A model generated the notes under the pieces. The model made no database searches. It was not told where the DNA came from and saw only the letters and a program-made list of their open reading frames with translations. Positions 1-7,915 of a stretch of 64,000 bases of DNA are shown here, piece after piece. Source of the DNA: Pseudaminobacter soli (ex Li et al. 2025) (GTDB lineage: Bacteria; Pseudomonadota; Alphaproteobacteria; Rhizobiales; Rhizobiaceae); the NCBI RefSeq assembly GCF_029892515.1, contig NZ_JARXVF010000001.1:186001-250000 (forward strand), written 5' to 3'. The position numbers and the translations under genes were made by a program. Every line of letters begins with the position of its first letter. Within the stretch, counting starts at the first letter, position 1.

Positions 1-1337
1 TGCCCATCCGTGACGTTCACGACATCGAAAGGCTCAAGAAGATCAACGAGGCGTTGATCTCGCGCGTCGAGCGCTCGATGGACCAGCAGGGCAACGCGTT
101 TTCGCTTTTCCAGACCGCGATCAATCTCGAAAACCGGGTGCGCAGCCGCACCGAGGAACTTCGCGCCACCCTGCGCCGGCTGGAAGTGTCGAACGTCGAC
201 CTCGTCGCCGCCAAGGAAAATGCCGAGCGCGCCAACCTTTCCAAGACGCGCTTCCTCGCCGCTGCCAGCCACGACATCCTGCAGCCCCTAAACGCCGCCC
301 ACCTCACCGTCTCGGCGCTTGCCGAAGTGCAGACCACGGAGGAAGGCCGCAAGCTGGTGCAGCAGGTGGAGCGTTCGCTGGAAACGATGGAAGAGCTGCT
401 GCGCATCCTGCTCGACATTTCCAAGCTGGATGCCGGCGTGGTCCAGCCGGAGATCACCGACGTCGCGCTCGAGCCGCTGTTCGCCTCGCTGAAATCTGAT
501 TTCCAACCGGTGACGGACCAGAAGGGCCTGAAACTCCGCTTTCGCGCCACCAATGCGGTTGTGCGCTCCGACCGCACGCTGCTGCGCCGCATTCTGCAGA
601 ACATCATCTCCAACGCCATCCGCTATACCCGCACCGGCGGCGTGCTGGTCGGCATACGCCACCGCCGCCGCACCGTCAGGATCGACGTGGTGGACACCGG
701 TTGCGGCATTCCCGAAGACGAGTACGAGGCGATCTTCGAGGAGTTCCACCGCGCGCCCCAGGCAGCCGAGGCAGACCCGGCCGGCGGCGGGCTTGGACTC
801 GGCCTGTCTATCGTGCGCCGCATGGCGAGCGCGCTCGGCCATCCGATCACCTTCACCTCGGTCGTCGGGCGCGGAACCATATTCCATCTCGATGTGCCGG
901 CCGCCAAAACTGCCTTCGTCGAAACTCCCGCTGCCCCTGTCGAGGAGCGGCCGCGTGGCTACGGCCTGTTCGACACCAAGGTGCTGCTGATCGAGGACGA
1001 GCCCGACGTGCAGGATGCGATGACGGTGCTTCTGGAGCGCTGGCAGTGCACGGTGAGATCGGCCGCCTCGACCATCCAGGCGGTGGAGGCCCTGGGCGAC
1101 ACGGCCTGGATTCCCGACATCGTCATCGCCGACCAGCATCTGGAAGGCGGCGACCTCGGCAGCGTCACCATCGCAGCCGTGCGCGACTATCTCAAGCGCG
1201 ACGTGCCGGCGCTGATCGTCACTGGCGACACCTCGGAAACGGTGGCGCAGGCAGCGCGCGACGCCGGTGTCGAACTGATGCGCAAGCCGCTAAAGCCGGC
1301 GCAACTCCGGGCACTGCTGGCGCATCTGTTGGCGTGA
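1..1337 (+). CDS. Hybrid sensor histidine kinase/response regulator, NahK/ErcS type (5' end outside window)
   Basis: The frame is open from the window edge (first full codon at base 3), so the N-terminus, probably with PAS domains, is missing. A coiled-coil linker is followed by a HisKA H-box with the phospho-acceptor His at about 270-272 (SHDILQPLN), HATPase_c N, G1 and G2 boxes (NIISNAIRY, DTGCGIP, GLGLGLS), and a C-terminal receiver with acidic residues EDE, a phospho-acceptor Asp at 1131-1133 and a Lys in RKPLKP. The SHDxxQPL H-box is typical of the NahK/ErcS group. It is inferred to be an inner-membrane or cytosolic kinase that phosphorylates its own receiver or a separate regulator. The convergent LuxR-type regulator next door is a possible partner, but nothing in the sequence proves that. 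Confidence 0.9.
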   Translation, partial: PIRDVHDIERLKKINEALISRVERSMDQQGNAFSLFQTAINLENRVRSRTEELRATLRRLEVSNVDLVAAKENAERANLSKTRFLAAASHDILQPLNAAHLTVSALAEVQTTEEGRKLVQQVERSLETMEELLRILLDISKLDAGVVQPEITDVALEPLFASLKSDFQPVTDQKGLKLRFRATNAVVRSDRTLLRRILQNIISNAIRYTRTGGVLVGIRHRRRTVRIDVVDTGCGIPEDEYEAIFEEFHRAPQAAEADPAGGGLGLGLSIVRRMASALGHPITFTSVVGRGTIFHLDVPAAKTAFVETPAAPVEERPRGYGLFDTKVLLIEDEPDVQDAMTVLLERWQCTVRSAASTIQAVEALGDTAWIPDIVIADQHLEGGDLGSVTIAAVRDYLKRDVPALIVTGDTSETVAQAARDAGVELMRKPLKPAQLRALLAHLLA

Positions 1338-1416
1338 GGAAATGGGGAGTAGGGGAATAGGGCAGTAAGGCAGTAGGACTCCAGACGGATTGGCCTCGGC
1401 GCGCCTCCCCCAATCC

Positions 1417-2100
1417 TCAAAATCCCGACGGATCCCGGAACAGGTCGTTATTGTCGAGCTTCGAGACCTCGATCACCGCCTGGGTGCGGCTGTAGACGTT
1501 GAGCTTGCGCAGGATTTCCGAGACATGCGCCTTCACCGTCGTCTCGCCAACCTGCAGTTCATAGGCGATCTGCTTGTTGAGGAGCCCCTGACGCAGCATC
1601 TGCAGCACGCGAAGCTGTTGCGGCGTCAGCTTGGAAAGTCGACGCGCCATTTCGGCCCGGTCCGCACTTTCGGCGTCGAGCGCCTGGGGCTTGTAGTTTT
1701 CCGGCACGTGGATCGCGCCGTCCATCACCGCCCGGATGGCGGCGGCAAGGTCGCTCTTGCGCACCGATTTCGGGATAAAACCCGCCGCACCGTAGGACAG
1801 CGCCTCGGAGATGATCTTGGGTTCCTCATGGCCCGAAACGACCACCACAGGCAGCCGCGGGTGATGGGTGCGAAGCTGCAACAGACCCTCGAAGCCGTGC
1901 ACGTCGGGCATGCTGAGGTCGAGCAGCGCGAGATCGAATGGCTTTGGGCCCGCCAGTATCTCCAGCGCCTCGGTTATGGAGCGCGCCTCGACCGTATCGA
2001 CCTCCGGATAGGCCATGCGCACCGCGCTATGCAGCGCCTCGCGAAAGAGGGGATGATCGTCGATGATCAGGAATCGGGCTTTGTCGTTGGCAGCGCTCAT
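1417..2100 (-). CDS. LuxR-family two-component response regulator (NarL/FixJ type)
   Basis: Protein of 227 aa with an N-terminal receiver (acidic pair D14-D15, phospho-acceptor D61 in LLDLSMPD, Lys in the IPKS motif) and a C-terminal LuxR HTH (LTPQQLRVLQML...NKQIAYEL...TTVKAHVSEIL). It is predicted to be a cytosolic DNA-binding regulator activated by phosphorylation. The start chosen is the ATG at 2100, which has GGAG 8 nt upstream. A start 21 nt earlier (2121) is open but has no better site. It faces the hybrid kinase tail to tail across 79 bp, which suggests but does not prove that they work together. Related regulators in other bacteria control alcohol or acetate metabolism; the targets here are unknown. 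Confidence 0.9.
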   Translation of the reverse strand: MSAANDKARFLIIDDHPLFREALHSAVRMAYPEVDTVEARSITEALEILAGPKPFDLALLDLSMPDVHGFEGLLQLRTHHPRLPVVVVSGHEEPKIISEALSYGAAGFIPKSVRKSDLAAAIRAVMDGAIHVPENYKPQALDAESADRAEMARRLSKLTPQQLRVLQMLRQGLLNKQIAYELQVGETTVKAHVSEILRKLNVYSRTQAVIEVSKLDNNDLFRDPSGF

Positions 2101-2297
2101 GGCCAACACTCCGTCATGCAACCAGGTGAATCAAGGGCATGTCCCACACCGGAATCGCCGGCCCGACAGGTGTCTTTTCCGCGTCCTCGATTCATTCCGC
2201 CTGTTTCAAGAGTAGCCGAGCCAGCCGCAAGCGATTATTGGCAAATAGTACATCGACTGTCCCTGCGGGGACGCGACGACGGCACAGGGAGGTTCTG

Positions 2298-2948
2298 ATG
2301 GGTGAGATCGTCCTGCATAACTATTTCCGGTCCTCGACCTCATACCGGGTCAGGATCGCGCTGGAAATGAAAGGACTTGGCTACGCTTACGTGGCCCACC
2401 ACCTGCGCCATGGCGAGCATCGCGAGCCACCCTATCTGGCCGTCAACCCGCAAGGGCTGGTGCCGGCACTGGTCTGGACCGACGGCCATGTGCTGCTGCA
2501 GTCGCTGGCCATCATCGAATTCCTCGACGAGGTGGCGCCCGAGCCGCCGTTTCTGCCGGCAGATCCGCTCGGCCGCGCGCGTGTGCGCATGCTGGCCCAG
2601 ATGATCGCCTGCGACATCCACCCGGTGAACAATCTGCGCATCCTGACCTCGCTGCGCGCGCTGTTCGGCGCCAGCGATGCCGACGTCGCCAACTGGTTCC
2701 GCCACTGGGTCAACGAGACTTTCGAGCCGCTGGAAAAAATCCTGGCCGAGAGCCCGGAGACGGGCCGCTTCTGCCACGGCGACGCGCCCGGCCTCGCCGA
2801 CATCTGCCTGGTCGCGCAGGTCGCCAACAACGCCCGCTTCGACGTCGATATGACGCCCTACCCCGTGATCTCGCGGATCGTGGCGAACTGCATGGAACTG
2901 CCCGCCTTCATCAAGGCTGCACCGAAGAACCAGCCCGACGCGGAGTGA
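2298..2948 (+). CDS. maiA: Maleylacetoacetate isomerase / zeta-class glutathione S-transferase
   Basis: Protein of 216 aa with the zeta-GST N-terminal active-site region: S12-S13-T14-S15 followed by YRVRIALE. The usual signature is SSCSWRVRIAL, so the conserved Cys is Thr here while the catalytic Ser is kept. NPQGLVPAL and the LQSLAIIEFLDE glutathione-binding stretch follow, then an all-helical C-terminal domain. The family isomerises maleylacetoacetate to fumarylacetoacetate with glutathione in tyrosine breakdown. The ATG at 2298 has AGGGAGG 5 nt upstream; a longer in-frame extension to 2139 is not needed. No hmgA or fahA homologue lies nearby, so a general GST role is also possible. Confidence 0.85.
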   Translation: MGEIVLHNYFRSSTSYRVRIALEMKGLGYAYVAHHLRHGEHREPPYLAVNPQGLVPALVWTDGHVLLQSLAIIEFLDEVAPEPPFLPADPLGRARVRMLAQMIACDIHPVNNLRILTSLRALFGASDADVANWFRHWVNETFEPLEKILAESPETGRFCHGDAPGLADICLVAQVANNARFDVDMTPYPVISRIVANCMELPAFIKAAPKNQPDAE

Positions 2949-2961
2949 TCGGCCCGAAGCG

Positions 2962-3450
2962 TCAGGCCTGTACAGGCCTCGTGCGGCGTTCGTAGAACAT
3001 GATCAGCGTTTCGGCGATCAGTGCGGGTTTTTCCTCGCCTTCGATCTCGACCACGTTGTTCGCCTTGATCAGGTACTGGCCGGGGCCGCGATCTTCCATC
3101 CACATCATGGTCGAGCGCAGTCGGATGCGCGAGCCTACACGCACCGGCGAAATGAAGCGCACGCGATCCAGCCCATAGTTGAAGGCGGCTTGCGTGTTTT
3201 CAGGAACGGCGCCGAGATCCTGCCCGAGCGCCCCGATGATCGACAGCGTCAGATAGCCATGTGCGATGGTGGAACGGAATGGGCTGCGCCGCTTGGCGCG
3301 CTCGGTGTCGACGTGGATCCACTGATGGTCGCCGGTGCATTCGGCGAACTGGTTGATGCGGCTCTGGTCGACCGTGACCCATCCCGAGACGCCGAGTTCC
3401 TGCCCGGCCATTCCCCGCAGCATCTCGAAAGTCGGTGCCGGTTTCGACAT
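2962..3450 (-). CDS. MaoC-family hot-dog dehydratase (NodN-like)
   Basis: Protein of 162 aa with a single hot-dog fold. The (R)-hydratase signature is present: D41 and H46 in DHQWIHVD, then the AHGYLTLSI helix. Members of this family hydrate trans-2-enoyl-CoA thioesters, but small NodN-like MaoC proteins often have unknown substrates. The ATG start at 3450 has GGAGG 6 nt upstream. It is convergent with maiA across 13 bp. A phasin gene lies upstream on the same strand; (R)-specific hydratases can feed polyhydroxyalkanoate synthesis, so the adjacency is suggestive, although 272 bp separate them. Confidence 0.85.
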   Translation of the reverse strand: MSKPAPTFEMLRGMAGQELGVSGWVTVDQSRINQFAECTGDHQWIHVDTERAKRRSPFRSTIAHGYLTLSIIGALGQDLGAVPENTQAAFNYGLDRVRFISPVRVGSRIRLRSTMMWMEDRGPGQYLIKANNVVEIEGEEKPALIAETLIMFYERRTRPVQA

Positions 3451-3722
3451 AAGCTACCTCCGTGCGTCAGCGCGCCACGCCTTCGTTCAATCGAGCGATG
3501 GCCGGCCGCCGGTCACGGCAAGCCGTTTCCTGTCAATCGGCGCCGGACGTAGCAGCTTATTTGGCGTGACAAAAGGCATTTATGCTGAAAAACGGCCCCT
3601 CAAGCGCCTTATGGCGGCGCCAAGTTGCCCGGCAACGTCCCGTCGCCAGGCAGATTTCTCGAATTCCTCGGCCTCTATCGCGAGCTTAAAATCGCGTCCG
3701 GCGACAACGCTATCTACGCGGG

Positions 3723-4151
3723 CTACTTCTTCTTATCGTAGCCGCTACGGATCTCTTCCATCGCGTCATGGATACGCTTGCGCAATATGTCGAGCGACTC
3801 GCTGCCCGACTTCCTCATGATCTCAGCGCTGTCACCCGCATTCTTCACGGCCGCCTCGAAGGATCGGCGGGCGAAGTCGGCCTGCTTGGTCATCATTTCC
3901 TGCGGATTTCCCGCCCGAAAATTCTGACCCATGTCGGTGATTTCGCGCAGCGTCTCCTGAAAGATCTCGCGCTGCTTGCTCATCAGCTCGGACGCGCCCG
4001 TTGCCGAGGCGCTCGCCGCCTTCTGCAGGGCCTCGAGGTTGCGGCGGTTGTGATCGATGATAGCATCGACGTCGACGCGCGGCATCTTCAACGCGTCGCC
4101 GAGCTGGGTGAACATGCCGGTGAAAGTGTCGGACTCGGATTTCTTGGCCAT
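3723..4151 (-). CDS. Phasin family protein
   Basis: Protein of 142 aa, predicted almost entirely helical and rich in Ala, Lys and Glu, without signal peptide or membrane segment. The patterns IIDHNRRNLEALQKA, SKQREIFQETLREI and QADFARRSFEAAVKN are typical of the Phasin_2/PhaP family. Phasins coat polyhydroxyalkanoate granules and control their size and number. The ATG has a strong AAGGAGG site upstream. It stands alone with a short gap to the DUF445 gene; no PHA synthase is visible in the window. Confidence in the family is good, but granule binding is inferred. Confidence 0.85.
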   Translation of the reverse strand: MAKKSESDTFTGMFTQLGDALKMPRVDVDAIIDHNRRNLEALQKAASASATGASELMSKQREIFQETLREITDMGQNFRAGNPQEMMTKQADFARRSFEAAVKNAGDSAEIMRKSGSESLDILRKRIHDAMEEIRSGYDKKK

Positions 4152-4232
4152 TCCTGTCCTCCTTGCGCTCCCAACGGAGCGTGTGGGCTCCGGACGGAGC
4201 TGCCAGTCAGAATAGGGCCGGGACCAGCAAGG

Positions 4233-5522
4233 TCAATTCGCCAGGAGGAGTAGCTCTCCGACGTAGAGCGCCAGCCCGGCCATGCCGCCAATGATCATGC
4301 CGTTGAAGCGGATATATTGCAGATCGCGGCCGATATTCATCTCCATCAGACGGGTCAACTGGCCAAGGTCCCAACGCTTGACCTGATCGGCGATGAAGCC
4401 GGACACCCCGCTCTTCTGGCTTTCGACGAAGGATGCCAGCGCCACGACAAAGCCCTGGTTCATGTCGGCGCGGATCGCCTTGTCGCTGGCAAGATTGCGG
4501 CCGACCTCCACGAACATGCCCGCGAGGTGCGCGCGGATCTTCGAATCCGGTGCGGCGGCATCCTGCTCGATCAGGCTGCGCAGGCTTTCCCAAACATCGC
4601 CGGCGAGCGTCTTCAGCTCTGGCCGTGCGAGGAAATCGCGCTTCATCGCCTCGGCGCGGCGGGCGTACGCCTTCGACGTGCGCAGGTCGTCGATGAAGTT
4701 GTGCACGAAGCGGTCGAACTCGTGCCGCATCGGATGATCGGGATCGTTGCGCACCTCTTCCAGAAGCGAGGCTGCCGACGCGACGATCTTCTTCAAGAGA
4801 TAGGCGTCGGCGCGGAACAGGTTGAACAGCGACGGCAGTTCCTTGCGGATTTTTTCACGCATGGAGGTCAGCGCTTCCTCGTCCGATAGGAAGCGGCCAA
4901 TCACCCTTGTGAACTGGTCGAAGAGTTTTTGGTGCCGGCGGTCCTCGGTGAATGCCGACAGGAGTTCGGCCGCCAGCGGCGCGACCCGCACCTTGTCGAG
5001 CTCGGCTACCATGCGCTCGGCCACAAAATTGCGCAGGCCCGAACGGTCGATCGCCGCGAGCGTTTGCGGCACCAGCTGCGCGACGAAGCGCGACAGCGCG
5101 TCGGCCCGCTGCGGGTCGGACAGCCAGTCGGCCACCAGCGCGGCAAAGTCCACCTCGTTCAGCTTCTCGCGCACCGGTCCGGGCGCCAGGAAATTGACCT
5201 CGATGAAGCGCCCGAGATTGTCGGCGATGCGGTTCTGATTGGCGGGAATGATCGCGGTGTGGGGAATGGGCAGGCCGAGCGGCCGCTTGAACAGCGCCAC
5301 CACGGCATACCAGTCGGCTATGCCGCCGATGGTTGCGGCTTCGGCAAAGGCTGCGACGAAGCCCAGCCACGGATAGACCGGCTGGTAGATCTTGGCGGTG
5401 GCAAACACTGCAACGCAGAGGCAAAGCGCGCCGGTGGCGATCAGCTTGGTGCGCCGGAGAGCTGCAAGCTTGGCCGCATCGTCGCGAAAGTCTGTAGTAG
5501 CGATGGTGTCGTTCGGTGACAT
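4233..5522 (-). CDS. DUF445 family inner-membrane protein (YjiN-like)
   Basis: Protein of 429 aa. A hydrophobic segment near residues 26-45 (LIATGALCLCVAVFA) is followed by GGIADWYAVVALFKRPLGLPIPHTAIIP, the most conserved block of DUF445, then a long helical middle and a final C-terminal hydrophobic stretch (GMIIGGMAGLALYVGELLL). This gives a membrane protein anchored at both ends with a large soluble central part. The biochemical function of the family is unknown. The ATG at 5522 is preferred to a TTG two codons upstream. The gene appears to be monocistronic. Confidence 0.85.
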   Translation of the reverse strand: MSPNDTIATTDFRDDAAKLAALRRTKLIATGALCLCVAVFATAKIYQPVYPWLGFVAAFAEAATIGGIADWYAVVALFKRPLGLPIPHTAIIPANQNRIADNLGRFIEVNFLAPGPVREKLNEVDFAALVADWLSDPQRADALSRFVAQLVPQTLAAIDRSGLRNFVAERMVAELDKVRVAPLAAELLSAFTEDRRHQKLFDQFTRVIGRFLSDEEALTSMREKIRKELPSLFNLFRADAYLLKKIVASAASLLEEVRNDPDHPMRHEFDRFVHNFIDDLRTSKAYARRAEAMKRDFLARPELKTLAGDVWESLRSLIEQDAAAPDSKIRAHLAGMFVEVGRNLASDKAIRADMNQGFVVALASFVESQKSGVSGFIADQVKRWDLGQLTRLMEMNIGRDLQYIRFNGMIIGGMAGLALYVGELLLLAN

Positions 5523-5613
5523 GGGCAATTCCGGTAGCGAATGGCAGTTACACTACCATTCGCTCACACGCACGCCACCTGCCATCGCGGAGGCCGGGCT
5601 TATCGCGCACACA

Positions 5614-6210
5614 TCAGGAATGCATGAAGGCCACAGAAGGCGGCAACGCGGGGGCGCCGGCGCGCGCCCCCCTAGTCATCACAAAAGGGCTGGAAGCTGC
5701 CTTGCTGAAGACCGGCGCGGGCGGGTCGAGCTCGATCACGCCCACCGTCTCGCCGGCGTCGAAGGAGAGCGAAGCGTTGAACTTGCGCGCCAGCGCCTTC
5801 ATCGCCTGGTTCTGCGGATGGGTAGTGACCAAGAGCCGCGTGTAGCCGAGCCAGCGCGCATTGGCGATCAGCCGCTCGAACAGGCTTCCGCCGATGCTGC
5901 GGTGCTGAAGCTCGCGCTCGACGCTGAAGGCGATCTCGCCCGTCGGCTCGTCGATTTCCGGCCGCTCGTGCAGTTCGGCCGCGCCGAGCACACGGTCGTC
6001 CTCGACATAGCCGATGACGGTCGTGCCCTTTGCAAAGCAGCGATCGGCATAAGCGGTGACGAAACTGTCGTCGGCAAAGCCGTTGAAGCGGTCGCGCCGG
6101 CTTTCGGTGTCGAGGCGCAGCAGATGCTCGCGAAAACGCGGTAGATCCGATGGCCTGAGTTGCCGGATGATGCCCGTGAGCGGGGCCTGGGGGGATGCAG
6201 ACTTCTGCAT
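5614..6210 (-). CDS. GNAT family N-acetyltransferase
   Basis: Protein of 198 aa with one GNAT domain. IIRQLRPSDLPRFREHLLRLD forms the N-terminal strand and helix, and EIAFSVERELQHRSIGGSLFERLIANAR holds the acetyl-CoA-binding motif A; the Q/RxxGxG/A loop is degenerate (RSIGGS). This is the type often found fused or paired with acyl-CoA or PAS-type regulators, so the substrate cannot be told. The start at 6210 is chosen because GAGGAG lies 6 nt upstream; the open frame runs 21 codons further. The C-terminal tail (after about residue 170) is rich in Ala, Pro and Gly and probably disordered. Confidence 0.85.
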   Translation of the reverse strand: MQKSASPQAPLTGIIRQLRPSDLPRFREHLLRLDTESRRDRFNGFADDSFVTAYADRCFAKGTTVIGYVEDDRVLGAAELHERPEIDEPTGEIAFSVERELQHRSIGGSLFERLIANARWLGYTRLLVTTHPQNQAMKALARKFNASLSFDAGETVGVIELDPPAPVFSKAASSPFVMTRGARAGAPALPPSVAFMHS

Positions 6211-6572
6211 GTCGTACTCCTCGTGGGCTCCTCCCTCGAGTCTACGACTACGAACACCGCCAATATTGTGCACTGCAACACGAAATGCAAGCTCGTCTTA
6301 CGTAAAAGTCAATTGTGGAGCGGGTTTCATGGCAGCTATTCCCTGAGCGCAGGGCTGCCCGGCCCCACGAAAGCAGCCGCCGCCATAAACTTGACAAACA
6401 TGGGAAAGTATTGTCGTTTCCAGTCTGGAATTATTCCAAACTGTACGCCATATTCGGTATGAAGAGTACCGATCCCTGCTGATCGAGTCGATTGCAGTGC
6501 CAGTACTGGCCGGAAATTTCGTGCGAGCGCATTGCGCATGCATGATCCGGGCAGCATCGCGAAGGAACAACC
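6211..6572. promoter_or_regulatory. Intergenic regulatory region upstream of rirA
   Basis: This 362-bp stretch separates the divergent GNAT and rirA genes and is AT-richer than its neighbours. It holds no convincing ORF. A TTGACA hexamer at about 6392-6397 and the dyad at 6421-6443 are the only regulatory candidates I can point to; a TATGAA about 18 nt after TTCCAA could serve as a -10 for rirA. Confidence 0.5.
6421..6443. promoter_or_regulatory. Candidate Irr (ICE-box) operator upstream of rirA
   Basis: Near-perfect 23-bp inverted repeat: core TGGAAT-T-ATTCCA (6426-6438), extended by CAGT/ACTG arms with one mismatched pair. It resembles the rhizobial iron-control element bound by Irr (TTTAGAA...TTCTAAA type). 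In Agrobacterium, Irr is known to repress rirA under iron limitation. The assignment to Irr is inferred from shape and position, 130 bp before the rirA ATG. Confidence 0.5.
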
Positions 6573-7037
6573 ATGCGGCTCACGCGCCAGACAAACTACG
6601 CGATACGCATCCTGATGTATTGCGCCGCCAACAACGACCGGCTCAGCCGGATTCCCGAGATTGCCCACGCTTATACGGTGTCGGAGCTGTTCCTGTTCAA
6701 GATCCTGCAGCCGCTGGTCGAAGCTGGGCTGGTGGAGACGGTTCGCGGGCGCCATGGCGGCGTCCGGCTCGGCCGCCCGGCCGACAAGATCACGCTGTTC
6801 GACGTGGTGCGGGTGACGGAAGAGAATTTCGCCATGGCCGAATGCTTCGAAAACGACGCGGCCGACTGCCCCCTCATCGACAGCTGCGGCCTGAACTCGG
6901 CCCTGCGCGAGGCGCTGAACGCCTTCTTTGCGGTGCTCGCCAAGCACACGATCGACGACCTGATCAAGGCGCGCCCCAATGTCCGCGCACTGCTCGGCAT
7001 CGACGAACTCGCCGAGCGCCGCGCGCCGGCTGCGTAA
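6573..7037 (+). CDS. rirA: Iron-responsive Rrf2-family repressor RirA
   Basis: Protein of 154 aa starting MRLTRQTNYAIRILMYCAAN, very like rhizobial RirA. It has an N-terminal winged helix (SELFLFKILQPLVEAGLVETVRGRHGG) and three cysteines, C91, C99 and C105, spaced as the [4Fe-4S] ligands of RirA (CFENDAADCPLIDSC). RirA with an intact cluster represses iron-uptake genes through TGA-N9-TCA operators; cluster loss under low iron relieves repression. It sits next to the haem-uptake operon, whose promoter region carries such sites, so it probably controls that operon. A hairpin with a T-rich tail follows the gene. Confidence 0.95.
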   Translation: MRLTRQTNYAIRILMYCAANNDRLSRIPEIAHAYTVSELFLFKILQPLVEAGLVETVRGRHGGVRLGRPADKITLFDVVRVTEENFAMAECFENDAADCPLIDSCGLNSALREALNAFFAVLAKHTIDDLIKARPNVRALLGIDELAERRAPAA

Positions 7038-7059
7038 GTCGACCTATCGCTGGAAAAAC

Positions 7060-7098
7060 AAAGGCCGCAGCCCCTTCGGGCGCGGCTTTCTTGTTTTG
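7060..7098 (+). terminator. Rho-independent terminator after rirA
   Basis: An imperfect GC-rich hairpin (AAAGGCCGCAGCCC, CTTC loop, GGGCGCGGCTTT) is followed by CTTGTTTT, 23 bp after the rirA stop. It lies between the convergent rirA and hmuV genes. Confidence 0.7.
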
Positions 7099-7115
7099 AA
7101 GGCGAATGCGGCGCT

Positions 7116-7907
7116 CTAAACCAGCGCCGACTGCGGCAGGACAAAGGGCGTATTGCCGGCCGGAAGCCTGCCCACTTTCAGGCGGCACTCGAAGACTTGC
7201 GAAATCAGATCGTCGCTCAGCACTTCTTGTGGGGTGCCGGCCGCCGCCAGTCGTCCGCGATGCATGACGAAGATGCGGTCGGCATACATCGCCGTCAGAT
7301 TGAGGTCGTGCAGGATCGCGACCACGCCACCACCGCGCAGGGCGAAGTCGCGAGCGATGTCCATGATGATCAGCTGGTGCTTGATGTCCAGGCTGGAGAC
7401 AGGCTCGTCGAGGAACAGGTAGCGCGGCTTGCCGTCCAGCACCGGCGACCAGACCTGGCAGAGAACGCGGGCAAGCTGCACGCGCTGCTGCTCGCCGCCG
7501 GATAGCTCCTGGTAGTAGCGGCCGGCAAAACCGTCGAGGTCCACGCGCGCCAAGGCACGCTCCGGGAGATTGCGCTCCTCACCGGCCAGCGCTCCGGACC
7601 GCCCGCTCATCAGGCCGAGTTTTACGATCTCATGCACCGTGAACGGGAACGACAGCACTGTTGCCTGCGGCAGCACGGCGCGCATCGAAGCCGTCTCCCA
7701 TGGTTTTAGCCCGGCCATATCGCGGTTGTTGATTACCACGCGGCCAGAACATGGAAGATCGCCGGAAAGCGCCTTCAGGAACGTGGTCTTGCCCGACCCG
7801 TTGGGCCCGACGATGGCCGCGATCTCGCCCGGGCGCACCTCGAAATTGACTTCGGAGATGATGCGCCTGGAGCCGATGGAGGCGGAAATATTTTGGGCTT
7901 CGATCAT
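7116..7907 (-). CDS. hmuV: Haemin ABC transporter ATP-binding protein HmuV
   Basis: Protein of 263 aa with a complete ABC ATPase: Walker A GPNGSGKT (34-41), Q-loop, signature LSGGEQQ, Walker B YLFLDEP, D-loop SSLD and the H-loop His in AILHDLN. It supplies energy for haem import through HmuU. The ATG at 7907 (MIEAQNI) is chosen because it starts just after the hmuU stop; the open frame extends 16 codons into hmuU. It is the last gene of the leftward hemP-hmuS-hmuT-hmuU-hmuV operon. Confidence 0.95.
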   Translation of the reverse strand: MIEAQNISASIGSRRIISEVNFEVRPGEIAAIVGPNGSGKTTFLKALSGDLPCSGRVVINNRDMAGLKPWETASMRAVLPQATVLSFPFTVHEIVKLGLMSGRSGALAGEERNLPERALARVDLDGFAGRYYQELSGGEQQRVQLARVLCQVWSPVLDGKPRYLFLDEPVSSLDIKHQLIIMDIARDFALRGGGVVAILHDLNLTAMYADRIFVMHRGRLAAAGTPQEVLSDDLISQVFECRLKVGRLPAGNTPFVLPQSALV

Positions 7908-7915
7908 GGCTGCAC

